DNA of 64,000 nucleotides from Caballeronia arvi (GCF_001544695.2 NZ_FCOM02000014.1:62001-126000), one strand, 5' to 3'; positions 33,747-43,308 are shown, counted from the stretch's first letter. Numbers and translations are program-made. The notes: a model not told the origin generated them from the letters alone.

Positions 33747-34736
33747 ATGCACAACATTGCCATTCTCGATGACTTCCAGAACACCGCGCTTCGGTTCGGA
33801 GACTGGGACAGCTTGCGTGAACACGCCGACATCACCGTCTTCACGGACACGATCAGTGACGAGAACGATCTGATCGAACGTCTGCAACCCTACGACATCC
33901 TCTGCGTGATGCGCGAGCGCACCTGGTTCACGCGCAGCGTCCTGTCGAGGTTGCCGAATCTGAAGTTGCTGGCGAGCACGGGGCCCTGGAACGCAGCCAT
34001 CGATATCGAAGCGGCCCAGGACCTCGGCATCACGGTGTGCGGAACCGCATCCTCACCTACTGCGGCGGCGGAACTTGCGTGGGCGCTCATTCTTGCGGCG
34101 ACGCGGCACATTCCACGCGAAGTCGCGTCGTTCAGAAGAGGAGGCTGGCAAGTCTCGGTGGGCAGCGACCTGCATGGCAAGACCATCGGACTGCTGGGCC
34201 TCGGCTACACCGGTGGCGCGACCGCACGGGTAGCCCAGGCTTTCGGGATGCGCGCGATCGCATGGAGCCAGAATATGACGCAAGAGTCAGCCGCAAAGTG
34301 TGGCGCGCTCTACGTGTCGAAGGAAGCATTGCTCGCCGAAAGCGACATCCTTTCGGTTCACGTGCGGCTATCGGACCGGACACGCGATCTGATCGGCGCG
34401 AGGGAGCTGCGCATGATGCAGCGGCACGCCCTGCTGGTGAACACTGCGCGCGGACCGATCGTCAACGAGCAAGCCCTGATCGATGCCCTGCGCGAGAAGC
34501 GGATTGCGTGCGCCGCGCTCGATGTCTTCGATCAGGAGCCGTTGCCGGCAGAGCATCCTTTCCGGTCTCTGGACAATGTGATTGCGACCTCGCATATTGG
34601 TTACGTAACCGATGAGTCTTATCGCCTCTACTATGGCGAGTCGGTCGAAAACATTCGAGCCTGGATAAGCGGTACGCCTGTCCGTGTGCTTACGCCTGCG
34701 CGACGTGAAATCAGTTATACGACACAAATTGCATAG
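33747..34736 (+). CDS. D-isomer 2-hydroxyacid dehydrogenase family
   Basis: A 329-aa NAD(P)-dependent dehydrogenase that interconverts a 2-hydroxyacid and a 2-oxoacid. The Rossmann motif GLGYTG is at 151-156 and the catalytic triad is Arg235 (NTARGPIVN), Glu264 (DQEPLP) and His283 (TSHIGYV). The ATG at 33747 has AGGAAAAG upstream; the earlier in-frame start at 33690 has none. It follows the MFS gene and probably acts on the imported acid. The serine/phosphoglycerate dehydrogenase group is related, but no ACT domain is present. Confidence 0.9.
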   Translation: MHNIAILDDFQNTALRFGDWDSLREHADITVFTDTISDENDLIERLQPYDILCVMRERTWFTRSVLSRLPNLKLLASTGPWNAAIDIEAAQDLGITVCGTASSPTAAAELAWALILAATRHIPREVASFRRGGWQVSVGSDLHGKTIGLLGLGYTGGATARVAQAFGMRAIAWSQNMTQESAAKCGALYVSKEALLAESDILSVHVRLSDRTRDLIGARELRMMQRHALLVNTARGPIVNEQALIDALREKRIACAALDVFDQEPLPAEHPFRSLDNVIATSHIGYVTDESYRLYYGESVENIRAWISGTPVRVLTPARREISYTTQIA

Positions 34737-35129
34737 CGGGTCGATCGCTGAGGCCACGGACGTCCAATGATGCCCATTGGGCGCGACGGCTGTTCCACGA
34801 TAACGATGCCGCCCGCTGCATGATCCGAGACTGCGCGCCAGGCGCCCGAGTTGATCCCGGCGCCGAGCCCGCCGCAGCGGCAAGTCAAACCGTCCCCAAC
34901 CGGAAGCCGCGCCGCCTGCGCTCCGCGCCGTGTCCCAGCTCAGCGCTTGCGGATGCGCTTCGCTTTCAGATCCCGTCAGGCTTTATCCCGCCCCCACGAT
35001 AGTTCACACTTACGCCACGCCAGGACTTCTGAAGACTGGCGATGCCATGTCATGCCTGACCGGTTACAAGGTCGACGGCATGACGACGCGTTCCATTCAT
35101 CCCCGCTATCTACCTACCAAGTGCGACCG
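34737..35129. other. Intergenic region upstream of PucR gene
   Basis: This 393-bp stretch separates the 2-hydroxyacid dehydrogenase from the PucR regulator. I see no convincing gene: the PucR frame stays open across much of it but without family similarity or a ribosome site. An inverted repeat CCAATG-N5-CATTGG lies at 34764-34780, shortly after the dehydrogenase stop. It could be a hairpin terminator without a T run, or a binding site. Confidence 0.4.
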
Positions 35130-36599
35130 ATGATTACCGTGCAGGCGTTGCTCGATACCGAATCTCTGAAGCTGGCGGTCCTTGGCGGCGTCTCCGGACT
35201 GATGCGAACGATCAACTGGGCCCATGCCGTCGACCTTCCCGATCCCTGGAGATGGATTGCTGCCGGCAATCTGGTCATGACGACGGGTGTGGGCATGCCG
35301 CGCAACGCGTCGGACCAGGTGAGCTGGCTCGAGAAACTGGCCCATAGCAATGCCAGTGCATTGGTTGTCGCACGCCAGGCCGATGCGCCGGAGCTGTCGC
35401 GCGAGATGCTCGAAGCGGCAGACCGTCTCATGTTTCCCGTACTCGCAGCGAGCTTCGAGCTCGAATTCGTGCAGTTGTCGAGGCATGTGATCGAAAGTGT
35501 GCTGCAAGCGCAGCGCGACCGCTTCAGGGCCAGCGAACAACTGTTCGAAACATATGCGACGGCACTGCGCGAAGTGCCGGACATGGCCGGACGACTGACC
35601 GTTCTCTCGGACCGGTTGCGGCTCGGTCTCGCAATCGAAGATGCTGGCAGCGGCTCGATCATCGTTTCCTCGCGCGCCTTGCCGTCTTCCGATGAGACCC
35701 ATCCGGGCTTCGTGGAACGCGTCGCCATCGGCGGCCGGGCGAGGGCGAATCTGGTCATTTGCCGCCGGGACGCGGAAGCCCTGCAAGACCCGCTGCTGGT
35801 GCGCTCTCTTCTCGGCCTGCTCGAGATCGAGCTGGAACGCATGATGATCGACCGCGACAACCTTCGAAAAGAAGGCGCGGCGCTTCTGCGCAGTCTGTTG
35901 CGCGGCGAGGCCGAGTTCTCCTTTCGTCCGGTTCTGGAGCGACGCGGGTTGACGGGAACGCTCGTCGTGCTCGCGGTCTCTCCAGGAAAGCAAGGGACGT
36001 GGAGCGTCGCAGAGATTCATCATGCGCCCGCTTTGCAGGCCCGCCCGCCGTTGCTGCTGGAAGACGACGTGCTGCTCGCGCTGGCTCAGGATGACGCCGA
36101 CACGATCGAATGCCTGCGGCTCGATCTGGGCAAGGGCACGGTGCTCGGCATCAGCGGGCCGGTCACGGAGACAGCCGGCTTTCGCGAAAGCGTGCGACAG
36201 GCGCGCCTCGCGCTCGCACAGGCGCGTGAAGTCGGAACGGGCGTCGTGCGCTACGGTGAAATCGAAACCGGCACCATCACGATGCCGAGGTCGCTCGCCG
36301 AGGCGAGCGCGCTGGTGGGCCGCTATCTCGGTCCCGTGATCGAGTACGACCGCGTCCACGCGACCGCGCTGCTCACGACGCTCATGACCTTTCTTGAGAA
36401 CGACGGCAACTGGAAATCCACCGCCTTCGACCTGGCGATTCATCGTCAGACGCTTGTCTATCGCCTGAAGCAGATCGAGCAGCTGAGTGGCGTCAAATCG
36501 ACCACCACCGACGGCATCACCCGGCTGTGGCTGGCCATTCAGGCGGGGAAGGCTGCCAATCTGCTGTCGGATGATCTATCGAAATCTTCGGATCGATAG
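35130..36599 (+). CDS. PucR-family transcriptional regulator
   Basis: A 489-aa regulator with an N-terminal PucR sensing domain (about residues 5-130, starting ITVQALLDTESLKLAVLGG), a middle GGDEF-like region, and a C-terminal HTH near residues 425-470 (STAFDLAIHRQTLVYRLKQI). Family members control purine, GABA and amine use. I chose the ATG at 35130 because similarity begins there; no strong ribosome site is visible. It lies directly upstream of an amino acid permease and an amine oxidase-like gene, which it probably controls. Confidence 0.87.
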   Translation: MITVQALLDTESLKLAVLGGVSGLMRTINWAHAVDLPDPWRWIAAGNLVMTTGVGMPRNASDQVSWLEKLAHSNASALVVARQADAPELSREMLEAADRLMFPVLAASFELEFVQLSRHVIESVLQAQRDRFRASEQLFETYATALREVPDMAGRLTVLSDRLRLGLAIEDAGSGSIIVSSRALPSSDETHPGFVERVAIGGRARANLVICRRDAEALQDPLLVRSLLGLLEIELERMMIDRDNLRKEGAALLRSLLRGEAEFSFRPVLERRGLTGTLVVLAVSPGKQGTWSVAEIHHAPALQARPPLLLEDDVLLALAQDDADTIECLRLDLGKGTVLGISGPVTETAGFRESVRQARLALAQAREVGTGVVRYGEIETGTITMPRSLAEASALVGRYLGPVIEYDRVHATALLTTLMTFLENDGNWKSTAFDLAIHRQTLVYRLKQIEQLSGVKSTTTDGITRLWLAIQAGKAANLLSDDLSKSSDR

Positions 36600-36606
36600 T
36601 CATACA

Positions 36607-36640
36607 TTTGTACAAAAGCCGGTCTCCGAGCCGGAATTTT
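36607..36640. promoter_or_regulatory. Palindrome and hairpin between pucR-type gene and permease
   Basis: The perfect palindrome TTTGTACAAA (36607-36616) is followed by CCGG-N8-CCGG flanked by AAAAG and AATTTT (36614-36640). The first could be an operator. The second could be a short terminator hairpin with a four-T tail for the regulator gene. Both functions are inferred from the sequence alone. Confidence 0.3.
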
Positions 36641-36714
36641 GCGCATGGTTTTGCCGGCTCATATTGCTTTTAATGGAGGTCACAAAAGACAAATCGTTTC
36701 CAGGAGACAACCTC

Positions 36715-38115
36715 ATGCCTGTCCAGACGGAGCTCGATCCGCGGCTGAAACACGCCCTCAAAACCCGGCATATCAGCATGCTGGCGCTCGGAGGCGTGAT
36801 CGGCGCTGGCTTGTTCGTAGGCTCTAGCGCAGTCATTGCGTCGACGGGCCCCGGCGCGTTCATCACCTATGCCATCACAGGGTTGATCGTCGCGCTGATC
36901 ATGCGCATGTTGGGCGAAATGGCCGCGGCGCAACCGATGAAGGGTTCATTCGTCGATTACGCGCGCCTCGCTTATGGCGATATCGCCGGTTATGCGATGG
37001 GCTGGCTCTACTGGTATTTCTGGGTGATCGTGGTCGGCTTCGAGGCCGTCGTAGGCGGGCAGACCATCCATGCATGGTTTCCTGCCATTCCCGTCTGGAT
37101 CATCTCGCTAGGGCTGATGGTCATGATGACGGCACTGAATCTGTTGTCCGTCAAGTCATTCGGAGAAGCCGAATACTGGTTTGCGGGCGTCAAGATCATC
37201 GCCATCGCCGCTTTTCTGATCATTGCGGGCGCCTACGTCTTCCATGTCTGGCCAGCATCGACGGCGACGTTCTCCAACCTCACCGCACACGGTGGCTTCT
37301 TTCCCAAAGGCGTGGGCAAGCTGTTCACGGGCGTCGTGGTCGTGATCTTCTCGATGACCGGCGTGGAAGTCGCCACCATCGCGGCGGCGGAATCCGAGCA
37401 CCCCGAGCGCAACGTCCGCCGTGCAGTCAACACGGTGATGGCCCGCATCCTGGTCTTCTTCGTTCTCTCAGCGTTCTTCATCGTCGTGGCTCAGCCGTGG
37501 ACGGACATCGTGCCGGGCAAATCCCCGTTCGTGGCGACGCTCGAGAGGATCGGCATTCCGGGTGCCGCAACCGTATTGACAGCCGTCATCCTCGTGGCCG
37601 TGCTGTCCGTGCTCAACGCCGGACTCTATACATCGTCGCGTCTGCTTCTGGTCCTCAGTTCCAACAACGAGGCGCCGAAGTGGCTGGGACGTGTCAATGG
37701 CCGTGGCGTGCCTGCACGGGGCGTGATCGCTTCGACGGTAGTCGGCTACGGATGTGTGGTGATCGCAGCGCTCTGGCCCGACACGGTCTTCCTGTTCCTG
37801 ATCAACTCGTCGGGTGCGGTGTTTCTGTTCGTCTATCTGATGATCTGTCTGTCGCAACTCAGGCTGAGGAGCGAGTGGGAACGTCGGGGCCTGCTGAAGC
37901 TCCGGATGTGGGGCCATCCGTGGCTGCCGCTCCTCGTGACCGTCACCATCGTCGCCGTACTGGTCAGCATGGCGCTCGATCCGAAGAGCCAGATCAGCCT
38001 TCTTCAAAGCGTCATCGCGCTGATCGTCATCCTGGCCTCGTACCCGGTGTTCTGCGTCAAGGGCAAGCGCAAGCAGGCGCGGACCGCGACGCCATCGGTG
38101 GCAAATCGGACATGA
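36715..38115 (+). CDS. Amino acid permease (APC family, GabP-like)
   Basis: A 466-aa inner-membrane amino acid or amine importer with about 12 hydrophobic helices. The first helix holds the APC substrate motif GGVIGAGLFVGSS, preceded by LKTRHISMLAL. The ATG at 36715 has AGGAGA upstream; the open frame to the left overlaps the regulator. It sits between the PucR regulator and an FAD-dependent amine/amino acid oxidase. GABA, proline or a polyamine-derived compound are plausible cargoes. Confidence 0.9.
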   Translation: MPVQTELDPRLKHALKTRHISMLALGGVIGAGLFVGSSAVIASTGPGAFITYAITGLIVALIMRMLGEMAAAQPMKGSFVDYARLAYGDIAGYAMGWLYWYFWVIVVGFEAVVGGQTIHAWFPAIPVWIISLGLMVMMTALNLLSVKSFGEAEYWFAGVKIIAIAAFLIIAGAYVFHVWPASTATFSNLTAHGGFFPKGVGKLFTGVVVVIFSMTGVEVATIAAAESEHPERNVRRAVNTVMARILVFFVLSAFFIVVAQPWTDIVPGKSPFVATLERIGIPGAATVLTAVILVAVLSVLNAGLYTSSRLLLVLSSNNEAPKWLGRVNGRGVPARGVIASTVVGYGCVVIAALWPDTVFLFLINSSGAVFLFVYLMICLSQLRLRSEWERRGLLKLRMWGHPWLPLLVTVTIVAVLVSMALDPKSQISLLQSVIALIVILASYPVFCVKGKRKQARTATPSVANRT

Positions 38116-38157
38116 CGTGGGAATCGGAACAAGAACCTGGATTGGTAGGAGAGAGGG

Positions 38158-39540
38158 ATGCCATCGGCACAAGAACTGACGCAACTTCCGAACCGCCCGC
38201 TGTGGCATGAACATTTGCGCGCGCGCGAAACGCTGGAGCGGGAAGAGCAGGCCGATGTCGTCATCGTCGGCGCAGGTTATACGGGGCTATGGACTGCGTA
38301 CTATCTGCTGAAGGCGCAGCCGTCGCTGAACGTCGTTCTACTGGAGCGGGAAACGGTCGGCTTCGGCGCTTCGGGCCGCAACGGCGGCTGGGCGTCGGCG
38401 ATATTTCCGATCTCGCTCGAACGCGTGGCGCACATGTATTCGCACGCCGCGGCATTGCATCTGCAGGCAGCGATGAACGAGACCGTGAACGAAATCGGGC
38501 GTGTGCTCGATCTCGAAGGCATCGATGCTGATTATGCAAAGCAAGGTTTTCTTTCGCTTGCACGCAGCCGGCCGCAGTTCGATCGAATTCAAGCCTCGGT
38601 CGATGCATCGGTTCGCTTTGGATTGCCGGATCAATGGCGCGCGCTCGATGCAAAGGAAGCTTCGATGCGGATCGGCGCCGAGCGTGTGCTGGGCGGCATT
38701 TATACCGAGCATTGCGCGCTGATTCATCCCGGCAAGCTGGTGCGTGGACTGGGAGCCGTCGTGGAAGCAATGGGCGCGCGAATCTTCGAGAAGACGGCCG
38801 CGCTGCACATCGCGCCTGGAAAGGTGAGCACGGCGCACGGTGGCGTCAAGGCGAGGACGGTGGTGCGTGCAACCGAGGCATTTTCCTGCCAGTTGCCGTC
38901 GAACAGCCGCTCCGTCATTCCGCTTTATTCGCTGGTGCTGGCGACAGAGCCTCTGCCGCAGGCGCTTCGTCAACGGCTGAGGCTCGATCATCGCCTGGCG
39001 TTCAATGACATGCGCCACCTGAGGGTGTACGGACAGGTGACGGCGGAAGGCCGGTTGGTGTTTGGCGGTCGCGGCGCGCCTTACCGCTTCGGCTCCAGAA
39101 TCGCACCCGAGGATGAACTGGTCGACAAGGTGCATGCCAACATCCACGCCGCGATGCTCGAGTTCTTCCCCGATCTCGCCGATGCCCGCATCACGCATCG
39201 CTGGGGCGGCGCGCTGGGGGTGTCGCGGGACTGGTGTCCGACCGTGAGTATGGACAAGGACGCGCGCATCGCCTGGGCGGGAAACTACGTCGGCGATGGC
39301 GTCGCCACGAGCAACCTGGCGGGCCGCATCCTGCGCAATCTGATTCTCGATCGCGAAGAAGAGATCAACCGGTTGCCTGTCGTGAACCATCGCTCGCCGG
39401 CCTGGGAGCCGGAGCCTTTTCGCTGGATCGGCATCAATGGCGGTCTCACGGCGGCGGGCTTCAGTGATTTCGAAGAACGTGTAACCAACCAACCATCGCG
39501 TACAGCACGGGTTCTCGAAAAGCTGACCGGTGCTCATTGA
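38158..39540 (+). CDS. FAD-dependent oxidoreductase (DAO family, PuuB-like)
   Basis: A 460-aa flavoprotein of the D-amino acid/sarcosine oxidase fold. The FAD motif VIVGAGYTGLWTAYYL has its glycines at residues 38, 40 and 43, and the signature GFGASGRNGGW follows at about 68-78. Such enzymes oxidise secondary amines, for example gamma-glutamylputrescine. GTAGGAGAGAGGG precedes the ATG. It is followed 14 bp later by a small cupin protein, a combination common in amine-catabolic clusters. The actual amine is unknown. Confidence 0.88.
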   Translation: MPSAQELTQLPNRPLWHEHLRARETLEREEQADVVIVGAGYTGLWTAYYLLKAQPSLNVVLLERETVGFGASGRNGGWASAIFPISLERVAHMYSHAAALHLQAAMNETVNEIGRVLDLEGIDADYAKQGFLSLARSRPQFDRIQASVDASVRFGLPDQWRALDAKEASMRIGAERVLGGIYTEHCALIHPGKLVRGLGAVVEAMGARIFEKTAALHIAPGKVSTAHGGVKARTVVRATEAFSCQLPSNSRSVIPLYSLVLATEPLPQALRQRLRLDHRLAFNDMRHLRVYGQVTAEGRLVFGGRGAPYRFGSRIAPEDELVDKVHANIHAAMLEFFPDLADARITHRWGGALGVSRDWCPTVSMDKDARIAWAGNYVGDGVATSNLAGRILRNLILDREEEINRLPVVNHRSPAWEPEPFRWIGINGGLTAAGFSDFEERVTNQPSRTARVLEKLTGAH

Positions 39541-39554
39541 AAAAGGAGTGATAC

Positions 39555-39905
39555 ATGGCGAAGTTCACCATCGTCAAAGCCGCCGATATTGCTTCGGCCC
39601 GACTCGCCTCAGCCGGCCAGCGCGCCGGGGCCGATAGCGGCGATCCCCAGATTGCCGTCAAGTCTGTTGCGCCGGAGGCGGTCGGCAATCTGGGCATATG
39701 GGAATGTCAGCCAGGCGGCTGGCCGGTAATCAACCGCCCCGATACGGAGTTCACGTACATCATTTCCGGCCGCGCCAGGCTCACCGATGACTCGACGGGC
39801 GAGGTGACCGAAATCACCGGTGGGGACCTCGTCATCCTGCCGCTCGGATGGACGGGGCGCTGGGATGTACTCGAACCCGTTCGCAAGATCTACGCTATTT
39901 ATTAA
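39555..39905 (+). CDS. Small cupin protein (DUF861/EutQ-like)
   Basis: A 116-aa single-domain cupin. Segments GIWECQPGGWPV, TEFTYIISGRARLTDD and GGDLVILPLGWTGRWDVLEPVRKIYAI (cited by its ends GGDLVILP and KIYAI) match the Cupin_3 pattern. These proteins often accompany amine oxidases and have no well-defined reaction. AAAAGGAGTG precedes the ATG. It is cotranscribed with the oxidase upstream. Confidence 0.87.
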   Translation: MAKFTIVKAADIASARLASAGQRAGADSGDPQIAVKSVAPEAVGNLGIWECQPGGWPVINRPDTEFTYIISGRARLTDDSTGEVTEITGGDLVILPLGWTGRWDVLEPVRKIYAIY

Positions 39906-39973
39906 CGCGATGCACGCCGTCGGCACAGACGGCACGGCATCTATCACACCGACCTGTTGTCTGGAGACGAAGC

Positions 39974-41098
39974 ATGCATAAATTGATTTCGCTTGGCGTG
40001 ACAGCCTGCGCAGCGGTCACGCTGACGCTGCCGGCAATGGCACAGGAAGTCGTCGTGATCGGACACTCGGCCCCGCTCACGGGACCGCAAGCGGCGAACG
40101 GCAAGGACAATGAAAACGGCGCGCGAATGGCCGTTGACGAACTCAATAAGCAAGGCGTGCTGGTAGCGGGCAAGAAGGTCACTTTCAAACTGGAGTCGCA
40201 AGATGATCAGGCCGACCCCAAAACCGGCGTTCAGATTGCGCAGATTCTCGTTGACCGCAATGTCGTCGCTGTTCTGGGGCCGTACAACTCGGGCGTGGCT
40301 ATTCCCGCGTCTCGCGTTTATAACAATGCAGGGGTTCCGCTCCTGCCTGTGGCTTCGAATCCCGCGATCACGAAGCAAGGCTTCAAGAACATCTTCCGGA
40401 TCGGCGCCAGCGACGCCCAGCTCGGCGGGACGATGGGAGACTTTGCGGCGAAGGAGTTGAAGGCGAAGACGGTTGCGATCATCGACGACCGTTCTGCCTA
40501 TGGACAGGGCATCGCGGAACAGTTCGAGGAATCAGCCAAGGCGAACGGCCTCGAAATCATCGACAAGCAATTCACCAACGGCCAGGCGACCGATTTCCTT
40601 GGCGTCCTCACGGCGCTGAAAGCGAAGAACCCCGATGTCATTTTCTTCGGTGGCTACGCATCTCAAGCTGCGCCGATGGTCAAACAGATGCGGCAGCGCG
40701 GTCTGAAAGCGAAGCTGCTTGGAGGAGATGCCATCTGTACAGCCGATATGGGCAGAGTGGCAGGCGATGCGGCCTCGATTGTCTACTGCTCCCAGGGTGG
40801 AACCGCCCTGGACCGGACCGAGGAAGGCAGAGAATTCATCAAGAAGTACAAAGACACTTATCACATCGACATGCAAGTCTATGCGGTCAATTACTACGAT
40901 GGCGTCAAGATGTTGGCCGACGCCATGTCGAAGGCGGCGACGACGACCGACAAAAGCAAGCTGATCGCGCAACTGGCGAAGGAACAATACAAGGGGATAG
41001 CCGGCACGTATTCCTTCGATGCCGAGGGGAATCTGAAGGGCGCGCCGACAACCGTGTATGTCATTCGAAACGGCTTGCCCGTTCCTTATGTCAGGTAA
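39974..41098 (+). CDS. Liv-type ABC transporter substrate-binding protein
   Basis: A 374-aa periplasmic binding protein of the branched-chain amino acid/amide type. The signal peptide MHKLISLGVTACAAVTLTLP ends at AMA-QEV. The mature start VVVIGHSAPLTGPQAANGKD and VLGPYNSGVAIPAS are typical of the Leu/Ile/Val-binding fold. CTGGAGACGAAGC precedes the ATG. No LivHMGF permease or ATPase genes are adjacent, so it must work with a transporter encoded elsewhere or act as a sensor partner. It closes the amine cluster. Confidence 0.92.
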   Translation: MHKLISLGVTACAAVTLTLPAMAQEVVVIGHSAPLTGPQAANGKDNENGARMAVDELNKQGVLVAGKKVTFKLESQDDQADPKTGVQIAQILVDRNVVAVLGPYNSGVAIPASRVYNNAGVPLLPVASNPAITKQGFKNIFRIGASDAQLGGTMGDFAAKELKAKTVAIIDDRSAYGQGIAEQFEESAKANGLEIIDKQFTNGQATDFLGVLTALKAKNPDVIFFGGYASQAAPMVKQMRQRGLKAKLLGGDAICTADMGRVAGDAASIVYCSQGGTALDRTEEGREFIKKYKDTYHIDMQVYAVNYYDGVKMLADAMSKAATTTDKSKLIAQLAKEQYKGIAGTYSFDAEGNLKGAPTTVYVIRNGLPVPYVR

Positions 41099-41149
41099 GC
41101 GGCGACGTCACGGAAAGACGTGATCTCGATCCGCGTAACCTGCGGCCAA

Positions 41150-41860
41150 TCAGCCACTGGAACCGATGCGTTCACACGTATGCTTCGGCGTCCAGTCGTC
41201 GGCAGGCGACCCACGGGGCATCGTCGCATCCATCAGGATGAGCACCAGCCAGTGTCCCCGCTCCTTGCCGATTCCGGTAAGGAGCATCGGTTCGCCGGGA
41301 GGAACGACTACGGGCGGCGCGCCCGGCCGGCCGATCTGTTCGCCGTGTGGCGTTTCGAGACACTGTGCGCCACTGAGAACAAACCAGGCTTCGGTGCCGG
41401 GATGCCGATGGATCGTCGACTGCATGCCGGGTTTGAAGTCTCCTTCCATGTAGGTGGCCATCAGGGACCGGGCCTGGGGAAGCGCCAAAGGACCGACATC
41501 GGCGATATGTTCGCCCGCCGATGAAGCCCGAGACTTGCCCGCGATGGTGAAGAGCCAGACGTGCCCGAGGATCTCGACGACCGTTCCATTGGTTTGTCTA
41601 GCAGCTTCCGCGGATGCGCGGCTCGGAAAACGATCGATATGCCAATAGATCGGACCGCTTGGCAGTTCCTGAAGGTGCTGCTCCGCATGGACGAAGCATC
41701 CGAATTCGGTCGTTCGTTCGCTCACGGGAATGCAGGTTCCGCCGGTTTGCGCGAGCAGATCGCGCGGCGCTGCCAGACTCAACAGCGCAACGCTCACCAC
41801 GCTCGATACGCCGGCAACCGCGTTGATGAATCCTCTCCGGCGTGACAGGAATGCATCCAT
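41150..41860 (-). CDS. Exported cupin-domain protein (possible Tat substrate)
   Basis: A 236-aa protein with an N-terminal export signal containing SRRRGFI, close to a twin-arginine motif, then a hydrophobic core and a cleavage-like LLAQTGG. The body has a cupin region around GMQSTIHRHPGTEAWFVLSG and ETPHGE. The start at 41860 is chosen by GGAG 7 bp upstream; alternative ATGs at 41872 and 41965 exist. It is alone on the minus strand between the binding protein (tail to tail) and a flavoprotein monooxygenase. Function unknown; a periplasmic metal-binding cupin is likely. Confidence 0.75.
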   Translation of the reverse strand: MDAFLSRRRGFINAVAGVSSVVSVALLSLAAPRDLLAQTGGTCIPVSERTTEFGCFVHAEQHLQELPSGPIYWHIDRFPSRASAEAARQTNGTVVEILGHVWLFTIAGKSRASSAGEHIADVGPLALPQARSLMATYMEGDFKPGMQSTIHRHPGTEAWFVLSGAQCLETPHGEQIGRPGAPPVVVPPGEPMLLTGIGKERGHWLVLILMDATMPRGSPADDWTPKHTCERIGSSG

Positions 41861-41966
41861 CGCGGTCTCCATCGAAAGAATCGCGTGTCCGTCTGCCGTC
41901 TCAATCATAGACGGGCATATCGCTTTCGCAAGCAAAGACATCGGCCGATGCCCGCGAGCGCGCAAT

Positions 41967-43184
41967 TCAAAGCCACGTACCGCCCTGGCGTTCAGTCGGC
42001 TCTTGCTCCAGAGCGTCGAAATCGTGAATCCAGTCCAGGTGATTCATCAGGCTCTCGCGCCCACGAAGGCGGGCGTTGCGGGCCTGCGCTTCGGGTCCGT
42101 CCGGCAGATGCAGCACGTCAGCCGTCGTGATCGAAGCGTATTGCACCTTGCGCGTACGACCGCGCCGCAAGCGCTCGTAGGCCTCCTGCGCCTCGCGCCA
42201 GCGACCCGGGCCTGCCTTAGCCAGTTGCGCGGCCAGTACCACCGCATCTTCGATCGACTGATTGGCGCCCTGGCCGTGGTGCGGCACGAGCGCATGCGCG
42301 GCATCGCCGATGAGCGTCACGCGCCCCTTGCTCCAGCGCCCGAGCGGGGGGCGATGGAACAAACCCCAGCGCTGGCTGATGGGCACCGCGGTGATCATCT
42401 GCACCACCGCCGGATGCCAGTTCTTGAATAGCCGCATCTGCTCACCTTCGCTCGCGGGCGCGACCCATTCGCGCGACGGCCACGGCGAAGGATGACGCTC
42501 GACGAGCAGAAAGTTCTGATCGCCTTTATCGCCGATCGGATAATGAAGCAGATGGCCCTGTGGCCCGACCCAGAACTGAATGGCCTCGGGATCGGGCAGC
42601 AGATCCATGCGTTCGGCCGGCACCACGCCGCGAAAGCCTGAGCAGCCCGAATACAGGGCATCGTCGTAGCCGAGCATCCAGCGCCGCGTGATCGAGCGCG
42701 CTCCGTCCGCACCGATGACCAGATCGGCGTCGATCTGTCGACCGTTGGCGAAACTCAGGCTCACACGATCCGGATGCTGCACGAGATCGGTCAGCCGATG
42801 GCTCAGATTGATGCGCTCCCGGCCGACCGCGTTCGACAGCACGGCCTGCAGGTCCGCGCGATGCACGCCCCAATAGGACCCTCCGAACTGCTGGCGATAG
42901 CTCGGTTCGCCGCGATGCGCGCCGATGACATCGCCGCTGCGCCCGTCCCGATAGATCAGCGCGGGAATTTCGGCGCACACCGCGTCGAAGGCCGCGCGCA
43001 GTCCCATGCGCTCGTAGAACCGCGTTGCATTCGCCGACAGCGCGACCGCCGCACCGACCTCGCGAAGCTCGTCGGTCTGCTCGTAGAGCTGCGCGTCGAC
43101 GCCACGTTCTCGCAGTGCGAGCGCGAGCGTGAGCCCGCCGATGCCCGCACCGATGATTGCGATCTTCAGGTCCAACTGTCCCAT
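41967..43184 (-). CDS. FAD-dependent aromatic monooxygenase, salicylate hydroxylase-like
   Basis: A 405-aa single-component flavoprotein hydroxylase. It shows the GxGxxG motif IGAGIGGLTLALAL (Gly12, 14, 17), the DG motif VIGADGARS and the GD motif LIGDAAHALVPHHGQGANQS. This pattern fits salicylate 1-hydroxylase, 3-hydroxybenzoate 6-hydroxylase or 6-hydroxynicotinate 3-monooxygenase; the sequence alone does not decide. The start at 43184 has GGAGACACCTC upstream. It is divergent from a NahR/NodD-like regulator, which supports a salicylate-type substrate. Salicylate hydroxylation would yield catechol, the substrate of the catA product at 52580. Confidence 0.83.
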   Translation of the reverse strand: MGQLDLKIAIIGAGIGGLTLALALRERGVDAQLYEQTDELREVGAAVALSANATRFYERMGLRAAFDAVCAEIPALIYRDGRSGDVIGAHRGEPSYRQQFGGSYWGVHRADLQAVLSNAVGRERINLSHRLTDLVQHPDRVSLSFANGRQIDADLVIGADGARSITRRWMLGYDDALYSGCSGFRGVVPAERMDLLPDPEAIQFWVGPQGHLLHYPIGDKGDQNFLLVERHPSPWPSREWVAPASEGEQMRLFKNWHPAVVQMITAVPISQRWGLFHRPPLGRWSKGRVTLIGDAAHALVPHHGQGANQSIEDAVVLAAQLAKAGPGRWREAQEAYERLRRGRTRKVQYASITTADVLHLPDGPEAQARNARLRGRESLMNHLDWIHDFDALEQEPTERQGGTWL

Positions 43185-43289
43185 GAGGTGTCTCCAGTGT
43201 TCAGACTGTGTGTTTGAGTCGGCGCGGCACGCTTGCTGTGCTGACAGTCGGATGCGTGGGGCCTTGTCTGAATTCTCGTCACTGATCGT

Positions 43290-43308
43290 CCATTCCACAA
43301 TAAAATGG
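43290..43308 (+). promoter_or_regulatory. CCATT-N9-AATGG operator for NahR/NodD-like regulator
   Basis: The inverted repeat CCATTCCACAATAAAATGG lies midway between the divergent monooxygenase and LysR genes. It contains ATT-N9-AAT and a T-N11-A core, the standard LysR-family pattern. Its position suits control of both genes. Confidence 0.45.

Noticed and set aside
34851..35129. N-terminal extension of the PucR regulator by 93 codons
   Set aside because: The extension is Pro/Arg/Ser-rich, has no ribosome site and lacks family similarity; the PucR domain starts at 35130.
41107..41122. TCACG-N6-CGTGA repeat between the binding protein and the cupin gene as terminator
   Set aside because: The stem is only 5 bp and there is no T run; too weak to annotate as a terminator.
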